A DNA stretch of 64,000 nt from Martensiomyces pterosporus (taxonomy: Eukaryota > Kickxellomycota > Kickxellomycetes > Kickxellales > Kickxellaceae), in the NCBI GenBank assembly GCA_025201845.1, contig MU603962.1:4381-68380 (forward strand), given 5' to 3'. Positions 18,701-26,321 of this stretch are shown here, piece after piece (positions within the stretch are counted from its first letter, which is position 1; every line of letters begins with the position of its first letter). Both the position numbers and the translations under genes were made by a program. The notes under the pieces are model-generated. The model was not told the origin of the DNA, searched no databases, and worked only from the letters and a program-made list of their open reading frames with translations.

Positions 18701-20059
18701 CTTCAGGCAGAGCAAAATATACTCCGGCGGTCGCCTCGTATCGGGAGAAAGCCCCAAGTCTTCCCTCCTGCCACAGCTGCTCACCGCACCTCACGGAAGC
18801 CAAGATATTCTACCAGGTCCCCACCAAAGAGGGCGCAGTCGATGGAGGCAGGATCGCCACGCAGACAGAGTAAACGTCCCAAGGGCACCACGGATGAGGA
18901 TGAGTGGGAGCCCGATCAGAGCCCAGCCGTGGACAGCGTGTCTGCAAAACCAAAGGACCCTCCTGCAGTTAGCCCGCCGCCCGTTGTTGCGGCCACTATG
19001 CAAGACTCTGTGTCCTCTGCCGCTGCTGTCAGCGCACAAGAGTCAGGGCAGTCTGCTGCTCCAAGTACTTCCCCTGCTCTTGCCTCTGATAAGGATGAAG
19101 GCGCTGCTGGTGCTGCGGGTACTGCTGCGACGACTACTCAGGATCCCAAGCCAGCAGTCGCATCTCAGGCGGCGCCGCGTGGTTCTCTAGGCCTCAGTAT
19201 CCCATCAAGGCAGGAGGCTGGCGGAAAGCCCCAAGAGGCCTTGGGAGATAATGCCGAAGAGCCAGAGGAGAGCTGGCGCCCAGCTGCCGACGTGTTTGAT
19301 TCGGACGACGATATCCGCCTTGGCGATGGCAGCGAAACCGTCGGTGCCTTGGCCGGCGGAGAATTTACGCCGACACCAACAACCGCGCCGCAGCGAGTAG
19401 CAGCGACTGTCAACGGGCACATATCTCCAGCCAGAGTGAACGGGCGTCTGAGGCAGGAGATAATAAATGCTGGGTCATCCACACAGCCGCTCCCCAGCCG
19501 CCAGCGGCGGGTGTCTTCGCAACACCGTGTGTCTATGTGCCAACGGCTTCTCCAGCTATATCAGCTCAAGGAGAGCAGTCCCACGCTGGGCATCCAGCTT
19601 AGCCCGGATGTGCTGCAGACATCCAGCTTGCTTGGCAGCGGCACGCCTAGCCATGCTAGAGCACAGCCCCCAGGCTCGCCGCCATCACCTGCTCGGCGTG
19701 CGACTCTCAGCGGGACTATGCGCGTGTATGGAGAAGGGGAACCTGATATCACTGATTCGGATCGGCTGCTGTACATGCGCAGGCTTAAGGGCTTGGTTGA
19801 GGGCACGAAGCTGTCGGTAAGAGGGGCGCTGAGAGTCCTGTACTTTTGCACGGGCGACTGGGTGAGTGCTCGCAAGTACATTGTCTCGGGACCGTCGGAG
19901 ATCCCACCGGGGTGCATGTGGACGGCAAAGGAGGACGAGATCCTGCTGCAAGGAATGAGCACGGACAAGATGGAGCACCTCAGAGAGCTCAAGGGCAGCG
20001 TTGAGGTGTACCGCAGACTGCAGTTCCTGAACACGTTCCACGGCCTAAAGACAAAGTGA
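15713..20059 (+). CDS. RAP1: Rap1-like telomere protein (BRCT + RCT), contains assembly gap
   Basis: The ATG at 15713 has an ideal context (TACCATGG); the frame upstream lacks an ATG. Residues ~15-115 resemble a Rap1 BRCT domain: VFLKDEKRQKLRFFIS, a GG turn (VRNGGIRV), ADILFYIK, and HPRFVIDSLRAGRML. The last ~90 residues match the Rap1 C-terminal (RCT) domain: LSVRGALRVLYFCTGDWVSARKYI, WTAKEDEILLQG, then VYRRLQFLNTF. Between them lie over 1100 disordered residues with an SD/GS/P repeat tract (18050-18330) and a basic SPRIGRKP segment. Few Trp occur and none has Myb spacing. In fission yeast and animals Rap1 joins shelterin through its RCT, bound to Taz1 or TRF2. The frame includes 65 Ns flanked by an exact 259-bp duplication; removing one copy would shorten the protein by 108 codons in frame, to about 1340. 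Confidence 0.8.
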   Translation: MENSDISEDWPVSETVEDISRQLDYRTNVFLKDEKRQKLRFFISRFPNSYQISQAIVRNGGIRVNSTNADKADILFYIKHTRTSIQRDSAVCHPRFVIDSLRAGRMLDVERYRLKQPQETRKGRSEGLGDDSKSQKTGHTPPSSPINDIRLLYSDEDLDAEDRLVNSFLSSQSRSITEYEPRASGSPDSRSTQSIAISDTDARMKAFLDAHARAIPSARHVEDEPGDNPDARLEQSPGSIPRHPSHPAQKAMSSSSSVSPELLPSRGSPPGAVYGSSRKHAPPIVRARSAQHPRAVASTHQSPSREAASGSPAPRRVALISSASKSFIDARSKFESLLPTANGSQTSARGKSPSAAQRVRNIVNRRVSSSSSNRGPQQPSLPLLPISTQASGIGESLGFDDMESTQSIPSSPELTMPVSQAPAAREFDSAHSMEDSPEKRSPELAGRQSPPPLGITDGNSNRNGSTELPDLLLAEEYANPLRLFASQSAIPGKQSPMPEPNGKDSSNASARTTPDLTSGEPNRSGTSLSPGDNSHSSSVSPWEGLGKRRRTQDGRSEYDQRPLPVVVSHEEERRQAPVLDQSQPSQPAPAASEKSVELSTSTPTKRRTGKPKIRVLPFSTPKRIRLSGSESPLYKQMTPVSGETHGSPNSGLGSITNESLADVPGAGNAEASPPAAESPEVLAPQSSSFSETSPSSVLPSSLPTASPVLHVSQSPALTQSKAAGHDMLSDPTIPSPEPSPPPRSPQHSSRHSSPAMPSPQTQPTPIMKSDSDTETELLQDTDSAPVPVPVPTPAPAPASGSEPESGSDSDSDSEPDSDSAPDPDSASGPDSGSGPGSDPGPGSDSDSTSDSGSTSGSGSDSDSTSGSDSDSNYSSKSTDGGKEIEPDKLQAEQNILRRSPRIGRKPQVFPPATAAHRTSRKPRYSTRSPPXXXXXXXXXXXXXXXXXXXXXXSDSTSDSGSTSGSGSDSDSTSGSDSDSNYSSKSTDGGKEIEPDKLQAEQNILRRSPRIGRKPQVFPPATAAHRTSRKPRYSTRSPPKRAQSMEAGSPRRQSKRPKGTTDEDEWEPDQSPAVDSVSAKPKDPPAVSPPPVVAATMQDSVSSAAAVSAQESGQSAAPSTSPALASDKDEGAAGAAGTAATTTQDPKPAVASQAAPRGSLGLSIPSRQEAGGKPQEALGDNAEEPEESWRPAADVFDSDDDIRLGDGSETVGALAGGEFTPTPTTAPQRVAATVNGHISPARVNGRLRQEIINAGSSTQPLPSRQRRVSSQHRVSMCQRLLQLYQLKESSPTLGIQLSPDVLQTSSLLGSGTPSHARAQPPGSPPSPARRATLSGTMRVYGEGEPDITDSDRLLYMRRLKGLVEGTKLSVRGALRVLYFCTGDWVSARKYIVSGPSEIPPGCMWTAKEDEILLQGMSTDKMEHLRELKGSVEVYRRLQFLNTFHGLKTK
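18050..18335 (+). repeat. hexanucleotide-based low-complexity tract (Pro-Val/Pro-Ala, then Ser-Asp/Gly-Ser)
   Basis: Variants of TCTGAC, TCTGGC and CCTGTC repeat in register with the reading frame. They encode runs of PV, PA, SD and GS dipeptides in the Rap1-like protein. Such tracts collapse or expand easily and probably caused the nearby assembly gap. Confidence 0.85.
18244..18502 (+). repeat. left copy of exact 259-bp direct repeat abutting the N gap
   Basis: Every base I compared matches 18568-18826 at an offset of 324. The copy ends at the last base before the Ns. See the finding on a false duplication. Confidence 0.9.
18503..18567. other. assembly gap, 65 Ns
   Basis: This is a run of unknown bases inside the Rap1-like coding sequence. 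The frame reads through only because gap plus one repeat copy is 324 bp, a multiple of three. Confidence 0.99.
18568..18826 (+). repeat. right copy of exact 259-bp direct repeat abutting the N gap
   Basis: It begins at the first base after the Ns and ends exactly where the left copy stops matching (CCACCA). Unique coding sequence continues from 18827. Confidence 0.9.
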
Positions 20060-20211
20060 CCCCAACAACATTGCTTAAATACCACGAGTGCCACTTGTTT
20101 CGTCGTTTACTCGCTGCTATATAGCAGCAACAAAGATATATGAAAGAGAGAAAGGCGGTATGGGCATGAAAGAGAAACGAACCTACCGAGCATCAAACTG
20201 CAGCTGCTTGC

Positions 20212-21483
20212 TCACATGATGATCTCGTTGTGCTTGTTGCCTCCGAGGTCCTTGTGGGGAAGCACGATCGAGTTGCGGATGAAGACCTCGTCCTTGACGT
20301 GAACGTCCTCGCCCAGAATGCAGATGCTGTTCACCTTGACGCCGGCATGGGTGAGCTCGTCGATGTCGTCGGTGCTGGAGACAGGAGACCCCTCAACACG
20401 GCCCCACTTGCCGATGCGGCTGTCCCAGCCAACGATGGCGTGGAGGATGGCCGCGTTCTCCTTGATATGGACGTTGTCCAGAACGATGCTGTCGTTGATG
20501 CGGACACCAGGGCCAACGACAACGCGGCCGTGGATCGAGACATTGGGGCCAATGCGTGCAGTCGGGTGGACCTGGGCCGAGGGGTGGATGTACACGGCGC
20601 CAGTGATCTCGGGGCCGCTCTCGGAGGGCTTTTCCAAAAAGCTGTCGCCCTCCTTCAGAGCCTTCTGCAGGTAGAGGGCGTTGGCGGGGACGGCCGAGGC
20701 AGCTGACTTGACCTGGCGCCAGAACCCAGTGCACAGGAAGGCGCTGAGCTTCTTGTCGGCAGCCATGGGGCGCAGGACATCCTGCTCGAGCCTGAGCTTG
20801 TTGATGTCCTGGCCCTCGTCGTCGTCCTCGGCGCGCCCGTAGGCGTTCTCCTTTGCTCTTTCGTGCTCGAACTCGTCGGCGCGCTTCTCCATCGCCTGGG
20901 AGAGGAAGCGGAAGATGTCCTGGTCAAAGACAAAGACACCCGTGGAGGCCAGGTCCGAGACGTAGGTTTCAGGCTTCTCGACGTAGTGCTCAGCGAGCTT
21001 CGTCTCGTGGTCGACAACAACGCAGCCGTATTTGTGGGCCGATGCGCGATCGACCTTGGTGACCATGATGGTGCCCAGACGGCCGTGGCGCTCGTGCTGG
21101 GCAAGAAGGTCGCTGAGGGGGAACGAGCAGCAAATGTCCGTGTACAGCATAAAGATGTTCTTTGGGCTGCCGCGCAGGATCTGGTCGCGGAAGTGGAAGA
21201 ACCCCCCGGCAGTGCCCAGGCGGGAGTACTCGCGCAGGTACTTGAAGGTGATTTCGGGGAACTCCTCCTGGCACTTGTTCAGGAACGGGCGGAACACAAA
21301 GTCCTCGAAGAATCCGATCAGGATGATCTCCTTGAGGTCCTTCACGGCCGAAAGGGCCTTGATCTGGTGCCAGATGACGGGCTGACCGCCAACGGGGAAC
21401 AGGGGCTGTGGCAGGTGCATGCTGAGCGGGCGGAAGCGCGTGGCTCTAGAGGGGCCACCGACAAGAATAACGGCCTTGTTCAT
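20212..21483 (-). CDS. GMPPA: GMPPA-type GDP-mannose pyrophosphorylase, probable regulatory subunit
   Basis: The product has 423 residues, close to human GMPPA (420). It has an N-terminal nucleotidyl-transferase domain and a C-terminal left-handed beta helix with hexapeptide repeats (VYIHPSAQVHPTARIGPNVS, IVLDNVHIKENAAILHAIVG). GMPPA-specific phrases include GFFHFRDQIL, RLEQDV and the C-terminus SIVLPHKDLGGNKHNEIIM. GMPPA pairs with GMPPB, which makes GDP-mannose for glycosylation and cell-wall mannan, and restrains it. The signature is degenerate: the usual GTR is ATR (GGPSRATRFRPL) and the Lys of PKPL is Gln (LPQPLFPV). I infer it is catalytically weak or inactive. Its stop lies 152 bp from the convergent Rap1-like stop. 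Confidence 0.92.
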   Translation of the reverse strand: MNKAVILVGGPSRATRFRPLSMHLPQPLFPVGGQPVIWHQIKALSAVKDLKEIILIGFFEDFVFRPFLNKCQEEFPEITFKYLREYSRLGTAGGFFHFRDQILRGSPKNIFMLYTDICCSFPLSDLLAQHERHGRLGTIMVTKVDRASAHKYGCVVVDHETKLAEHYVEKPETYVSDLASTGVFVFDQDIFRFLSQAMEKRADEFEHERAKENAYGRAEDDDEGQDINKLRLEQDVLRPMAADKKLSAFLCTGFWRQVKSAASAVPANALYLQKALKEGDSFLEKPSESGPEITGAVYIHPSAQVHPTARIGPNVSIHGRVVVGPGVRINDSIVLDNVHIKENAAILHAIVGWDSRIGKWGRVEGSPVSSTDDIDELTHAGVKVNSICILGEDVHVKDEVFIRNSIVLPHKDLGGNKHNEIIM

Positions 21484-22185
21484 TGCTGGGTGTGCTGCTG
21501 TGCTTCCTCTTTCTGTCTGCTTGACGTGCTGGGGTGTGGGTATGCGCCAGTGCGATTAGCCAGTGGCTGAGTGCTCGAAATTAGCGGCAGATGAGAGAAA
21601 ATGTAGTGCAAAGGAGCAGCGTGTGCGGGGTTCCTAATCTCAGAGGCGGCAAAAAGGAAAAGGAAAACAAAGGAACGAGGTGCCGGATGCCAGAGACCAG
21701 TGCGCGTGTGCGACGACATCACCACGCTGTTTTTTGCCGTGGGCGATCCGAGTGCGCCTGCCAGACACCAACAGCGCTGGAAACGTGGCCGGCATGCAAA
21801 GGCGCGGCGCCAGCTCCGGCGAGCCGAGCCGCGCGGCGGTCCGGCAGTTCCCTGATCGGTCCACATGAAAATTTTGCTGGGAAGATGTATGGGGCGGCGC
21901 AGGCGAAGTAGGGGGCGGGGCCGCCAGACATGGGGGCTGCTTGTGCGCCGAGTGATGAGCAATTAAGGCAGGCTCTGGACGGAGAGGCACGCAGGCAGGC
22001 TAAGGCCGCGGCCCCAAATAAAAGCGCTTTTCGTGAAGGATAGCGGCCGCCCCTTTGCTTGGCTTTGCACACAGCTAATATATATTTTTCGCTCATCTTG
22101 TGCAGTGCTTTCTGGGCCCGCCCTCTGTGTATTTTCCCGACTCGTATTTGCCGCCGAAGTGCCGATTTAAACAGCAAAAGCAGAA
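21484..22185. other. divergent promoter region, GMPPA / lysyl-tRNA synthetase
   Basis: The 702 bp between two divergent ATGs holds an A4T4 element at 21866-21876 and an AT-rich patch (TAATATATATTTTT) about 100 bp upstream of the synthetase start, a likely TATA region. No gene is visible. Confidence 0.5.
21866..21876. promoter_or_regulatory. RRPE-like A4T4 element (TGAAAATTTTG)
   Basis: This is close to the yeast ribosomal-RNA-processing element (TGAAAAATTTT). It lies 310 bp upstream of lysyl-tRNA synthetase and 383 bp upstream of GMPPA. The same GAAAATTTT core precedes RPL26. Function is inferred. Confidence 0.35.
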
Positions 22186-23946
22186 ATGGCCGACAACGCA
22201 CCTGCCCAGTCCGAGAAGACCCACCTCGACACCGCCACCGGAGAGATGGTCTCCAAGAGCGAGCTCAAGCGCCGCATCAAGCAGCGCGAGAAGGCAGCCA
22301 AGGCCGCCGCCAAGGCTGCTGCAGCCCCTGCCCCTGCCGCCGCAAAGAAGGAGGAGGCCGCGAGCGCCGAGGATGGCGAGCAGGAGCTCAGCCCCAACCA
22401 GTACTTTGAGATCCGTAGCAAGGCCATCGAGAAGATGCGCAACGAGGGGCCCTACCCTTACCCACACAAGTTCAATGTGACCATGTCCATCCCCGAGTTC
22501 ATTGAGAAGTTCGGCAGCATGCAGCCCGGAGAGAGCAAGCCTGACGTCGAGGTCAGCCTTGGCGGGCGTATCCACAACAAGCGTGCCTCGGGCGCCAAGC
22601 TGCGCTTCTACGACCTCCACTCCGAGGACAAGCGGGTGCAGATCATGGCCTCGGCCCAGGACTCTGAGCGCGATTTCGCCGCTGTCCACGATGTCCTCCG
22701 CCGCGGCGACATCGTCGGTGTTCGCGGATACCCCGGCGTCTCCAAGCGCGGCGAGCTGTCCATCTTCCCCCGCGACATCACCCTGCTTGCGCCTTGCCTG
22801 CGCACTCTGCCGAAGGAGCACTACGGCCTGCGCGACCAGGAGACCCGCTATCGCCAGCGCTACCTGGATCTCATCATGAACCCCTCTGTGCGCAACAAGT
22901 TTGTTACCCGCGCCAAGATCGTCAACTATGTGCGCAGATTCCTGGACAACATGGGATTCCTCGAGGTCGAGACACCCATGATGAACATGATCGCCGGTGG
23001 TGCCACTGCCAAGCCGTTCATCACCCACCACAACGACCTCAAGCTCGACATGTTCATGCGCATCGCGCCTGAGCTGTACCTCAAGATGCTTGTCGTCGGT
23101 GGCCTTGACCGCGTCTATGAGATTGGCCGCCAGTTCCGTAACGAGTCGATCGACCTCACCCACAACCCCGAGTTCACCACCTGCGAGTTCTACATGGCCT
23201 ACGCCGACATCAACGACCTGCTGGAGATCACGGAGACCATGGTTTCGGGCATGGTCAAGTATCTGTTTGGCGACTACAAGGTCGAGTACCACAAGGACGG
23301 CCAGGACAAGCCCCCCGTTGTCATCGACTTTGCTCCCCCGTTCCGCCGCATCGACATGATCGGCGGTCTCGAGGAGGCCCTGAACGTCAAGTTCCCTCCC
23401 GCCACCGAGCTCCACACCGATGCCACCAACAAGTTCCTCGACGAGCTGTGCAGGAAGCACGAGGTTGACTGCTCAGCCCCCCGCACCAACGCGCGTCTTC
23501 TCGACAAGCTTGTCGGCGAGTTCATCGAGGTCCAGGCCATGGAGAAGCCCCTGTTCATCGTCAACCACCCGCAGATGATGTCGCCTCTTGCCAAGTACCA
23601 TCGCTCGATCCCCGGTCTCTGCGAGCGCTTTGAGCTCTTTGTTGCCACCAAGGAGGTGTGCAATGCCTACACCGAGCTGAACGACCCCAAGGTCCAGCGC
23701 GAGCGCTTTGCGCAGCAGGCCGACGACAAGGCTGCCGGCGACGACGAGGCGCAGCTTATTGACGAGAACTTCTGCACGTCGCTCGAGTACGGTCTGCCCC
23801 CCACTGGCGGATGGGGAATGGGAATTGAGCGCCTGTGCATGTTCCTGACGGACTCTCAGAACATCAAGGAGGTCATCATCTTCCCTGCCATGAAGCCCGA
23901 AGAGGGCAGGCCCGCCGAGGAGGCTGCCGAGGCCAGTGCCCAGTAG
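22186..23946 (+). CDS. KRS1: lysyl-tRNA synthetase, class II, cytosolic
   Basis: The 586-residue product matches yeast Krs1 (591) in length and layout. An N-terminal Lys/Ala helix ([20 protein letters not shown]) binds tRNA in eukaryotic enzymes. It is followed by an OB-fold anticodon-binding domain (from about residue 110: [21 protein letters not shown]). The catalytic domain carries motif 1 (near [12 protein letters not shown]), motif 2 ([20 protein letters not shown]) and motif 3 ([15 protein letters not shown]). All core residues appear intact. It charges tRNA-Lys in the cytosol. No mitochondrial leader is visible from this start. C-ending codons dominate, as expected for a highly expressed gene. 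A candidate AATAAA signal lies at about 24008. Confidence 0.97.
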   Translation: MADNAPAQSEKTHLDTATGEMVSKSELKRRIKQREKAAKAAAKAAAAPAPAAAKKEEAASAEDGEQELSPNQYFEIRSKAIEKMRNEGPYPYPHKFNVTMSIPEFIEKFGSMQPGESKPDVEVSLGGRIHNKRASGAKLRFYDLHSEDKRVQIMASAQDSERDFAAVHDVLRRGDIVGVRGYPGVSKRGELSIFPRDITLLAPCLRTLPKEHYGLRDQETRYRQRYLDLIMNPSVRNKFVTRAKIVNYVRRFLDNMGFLEVETPMMNMIAGGATAKPFITHHNDLKLDMFMRIAPELYLKMLVVGGLDRVYEIGRQFRNESIDLTHNPEFTTCEFYMAYADINDLLEITETMVSGMVKYLFGDYKVEYHKDGQDKPPVVIDFAPPFRRIDMIGGLEEALNVKFPPATELHTDATNKFLDELCRKHEVDCSAPRTNARLLDKLVGEFIEVQAMEKPLFIVNHPQMMSPLAKYHRSIPGLCERFELFVATKEVCNAYTELNDPKVQRERFAQQADDKAAGDDEAQLIDENFCTSLEYGLPPTGGWGMGIERLCMFLTDSQNIKEVIIFPAMKPEEGRPAEEAAEASAQ

Positions 23947-24296
23947 GCGCCTGCCTGTTTTCCTTTCTCGCTTTCCCTGTCTTTTATCCCAAAACTGGCT
24001 GCATGCCAAATAAAACAGCTGTCTACCTCCAAAGGCTGCAGCCACAGCACAGCAGCAAGCGGGGGACATGCGGTTCGACTCAACTCGCCCCATCCTCCAT
24101 TCGCCCCCTCCCCAACGAGACGCTGCAGCGGCGAACCGCAGGAAAATTTTTCACTTGGCCCGCCCCACGCAAGTCTCTGGCGTGCGGGCTCGAGCGGCAG
24201 CAGCAGCAGCTAAAGGCTGTGCTGGATCGAGCAGGCTGGAGGAACACCCTCTTTCGCCTCTTCATCGGTAAATTCAGCAGCACAGTACAACCAACA
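23947..24296. other. KRS1 3' flank and RPL26 promoter
   Basis: A polyadenylation-like AAATAAAA occurs near 24008. The second half is the RPL26 promoter, with an A4T5 palindrome at 24142-24152. A B-box-like GGTTCGACTC near 24068 is not flanked by a tRNA fold. Confidence 0.5.
24142..24152. promoter_or_regulatory. RRPE-like element (GAAAATTTTTC) upstream of RPL26
   Basis: This 11-bp palindrome-like element lies 145 bp upstream of the RPL26 ATG. It shares the GAAAATTTT core with the element upstream of KRS1. The role is inferred from the yeast ribosome-biogenesis motif. Confidence 0.4.
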
Positions 24297-25241
24297 ATGA
24301 AGTTCTCAGGTTCGTGTCCACAAAACCCCTGTGTTGCTTGCGCCCGGCACCTCCAGTGCTCGGCTTTTTGAATTCCTGTGAAGGCTGCAATCTGTGTGTG
24401 TGCATGTCTGTCCTCGTCCCTACGGTCGTCGTAGGATTCAGCACTCTTGCATCCTGCTAGGCAACACCCTGCCTCGGCGCTTTAACCAACGCAGTTCCTC
24501 GAATTGCGGTGCGTCGTCATTGCACTCCTCATTCATTGCGGCGCTTCCAGCCTGGAAGATAATGAATGCGAGTGTCAGCCCTTTGCGCTGAACGATATGC
24601 AGACACCCAAGACTAAACCCGACGCAACGTAAGTGTTTCCCATGTGTTTTCTGCACCACTGTTTTTTCGATATGCGAACCCGGCTGCATTCGGCTGTTTT
24701 GCACGCAACATGCATATGTCGACCATTCGTGCTTCACCCTGTGTCTCCACGCCCGTTTTGCGCTCTGGATTTGCAAATCGTGTGCGTGAATGTGGGTGGA
24801 AATGCAAATGCGCGATTGGGAAACGTGTGTGTTTGTGCGAAATGACTGGCTCTAGCCGACGTTTCCTCCTCCTCCCGCAAGTCGCGCAAGGCCCACTTCA
24901 CGGCCCCCTCGCACATCCGCCGCAAGCTGATGTCCGCTGGTCTGTCGAAGGACCTCCGCAAGAAGTACGAGGTTCGCTCGATCCCCGTCCGCAAGGGCGA
25001 TGAGGTTATCGTTACCCGCGGCCAGCACAAGGGCCGTGAGGGCAAGGTCACCGCCGTCTACCGCAAGAAGTGGGTCATCCACATCGAGCGCCTTGTTCGC
25101 GAGAAGGTCAACGGTGCGTCCGTCCCCATCCCCGTTCACCCCTCGAACGTCGCGGTCACCACCCTCAAGCTCAACAAGGACCGTGAGGCTATCCTTGCCC
25201 GCAAGGCTGAGGCCCGCAAGGCCCGTGCTGAGCGCGCCTAA
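24297..25241 (+). CDS. RPL26: 60S ribosomal protein L26 (uL24), two exons
   Basis: Exon 1 (24297-24309) encodes MKFS plus one base; the intron is 24310-24855 (GTTCGT...CTCTAG, 546 nt); exon 2 is 24856-25241. The joined protein has 132 residues and begins [19 protein letters not shown], very like other fungal L26 proteins (MKFSRDVTSSRRKQRKAHF in fission yeast). The KOW region follows ([33 protein letters not shown]). uL24 binds the 5' domain of 25S rRNA at the polypeptide exit side of the large subunit. Placing an intron directly after the first few codons is typical of fungal ribosomal protein genes. The intron contains a 26-nt potential cassette exon. AATAAA lies at about 25338. Confidence 0.95.
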
Positions 25242-25421
25242 GCGCCTGTAGCGGACCCACGCATTGGTTCATTATGTAACTTTCCGCCCCTCTGCTCCCA
25301 ACAGCAGGCTAAATGTTTTCAGTACATCATTGCGATGAAATAAATCGCTGTGTTTTATTGAGTTGCACACAGCTGGAAGGCGTGTTTTCGCAATGTGCAA
25401 AGCGGCAAGTGAGCGTGCTGC

Positions 25422-26321
25422 TCACTGCTTCAGCAGAAGCCAGAGCGTGAGCTGCTTGACGACCTCTGCAGCCAGCAGAGCCTGTGCGCGCTTTCCCAGG
25501 TGCGAGGAATCAAAGAACAGCTTTGTGTCTGAGTTCTTGAAGCAAGGCTTGGGGCCCTGGATGCCAGAGGCCGGGGGCTCAACGTAGCATGGAGTTTCTG
25601 TGTCTGCATCGATTCCATACGCAGCGGGGTTCTCCGAGATGCGCTTCTGAAAGCCATGCGTGTCAAATACAGCAAGCATGCAGCCGTCTCCCAGCTTTTC
25701 CTGCAACAGCGAAACCTCGCTTTCGTAGGCATCATTGAGCTGTGCATTGACGCGCCTCGTGAAGTCCTTTTTCTCCGTGTCGCTTAATGCTATCACATCC
25801 GGTTGATACACCCTAGGACGCACATTCAAGACCACGATGTTGCGCGCGTCGCAGTCGTTGCACAGCCTCTCTATAGCCACGCGCAGGCGGCTAGCAAGCA
25901 GCTGCGGGGTAAACTCGCTCTTCACATTGTATGTGGAATCCGTTTCGACCAGCGAGTTGAGGTCGTTCGACCCAACCTGAACAAACACAAGCTCATCGGG
26001 ACCCAGCTTGCCGACCAGTGAGTGAAGCTGGTCGATTTGGTCCAGGACTGACGGAACCTCCTGCCTTTGGCCGCTGGGCATGGGGACTGTGCCAGCTACA
26101 ATGGAGTTGTCGATTGTCGCGTACCCATGGGCGAGGTTGATAGATGGAGTGCCTGAGAGCTGCTCCAGGTGATCGGCCCAGATCCTGCCGTTCGAGTACC
26201 GTCCCTCGTGGTAGACATTGGGCGGCGGGTATGTTTGGCTTGTCATGCGAAAGACGTTGCCGTTGTCGGAGTTGGAATCGCCGAGGAAGACAAGTTTGGT
26301 GTAGCGGTTCAGCAGGCCCAT
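25422..26321 (-). CDS. GDSL/SGNH-family lipase or esterase
   Basis: The product has 299 residues from the ATG at 26321; the longer frame starts with a non-ATG codon. Family blocks are clear: KLVFLGDSNSDNGNVF with nucleophile Ser~16, the substrate-binding region GRYSNGRIWADHLEQLSG, block III VGSNDLNSL with the oxyanion Asn, and block V FFDSSHLGKRAQALLA with the Asp-x-x-His catalytic pair. It should hydrolyse ester bonds of lipids or acylated sugars. No signal peptide is visible, so an intracellular or non-classically secreted enzyme is likely. It is convergent with RPL26, with 180 bp between stops. The substrate is not predictable. Confidence 0.92.
   Translation of the reverse strand: MGLLNRYTKLVFLGDSNSDNGNVFRMTSQTYPPPNVYHEGRYSNGRIWADHLEQLSGTPSINLAHGYATIDNSIVAGTVPMPSGQRQEVPSVLDQIDQLHSLVGKLGPDELVFVQVGSNDLNSLVETDSTYNVKSEFTPQLLASRLRVAIERLCNDCDARNIVVLNVRPRVYQPDVIALSDTEKKDFTRRVNAQLNDAYESEVSLLQEKLGDGCMLAVFDTHGFQKRISENPAAYGIDADTETPCYVEPPASGIQGPKPCFKNSDTKLFFDSSHLGKRAQALLAAEVVKQLTLWLLLKQ

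Noticed and set aside
22093..23460. 455-codon open frame antisense to lysyl-tRNA synthetase
   Set aside because: It is the mirror of a GC-rich, C-ending codon gene, has a low-complexity Leu/Val/Gly/Asp composition and no family features. The sense protein is unmistakable.
24064..24080. B-box-like GGTTCGACTC
   Set aside because: No complementary T-stem, A box or acceptor stem around it.
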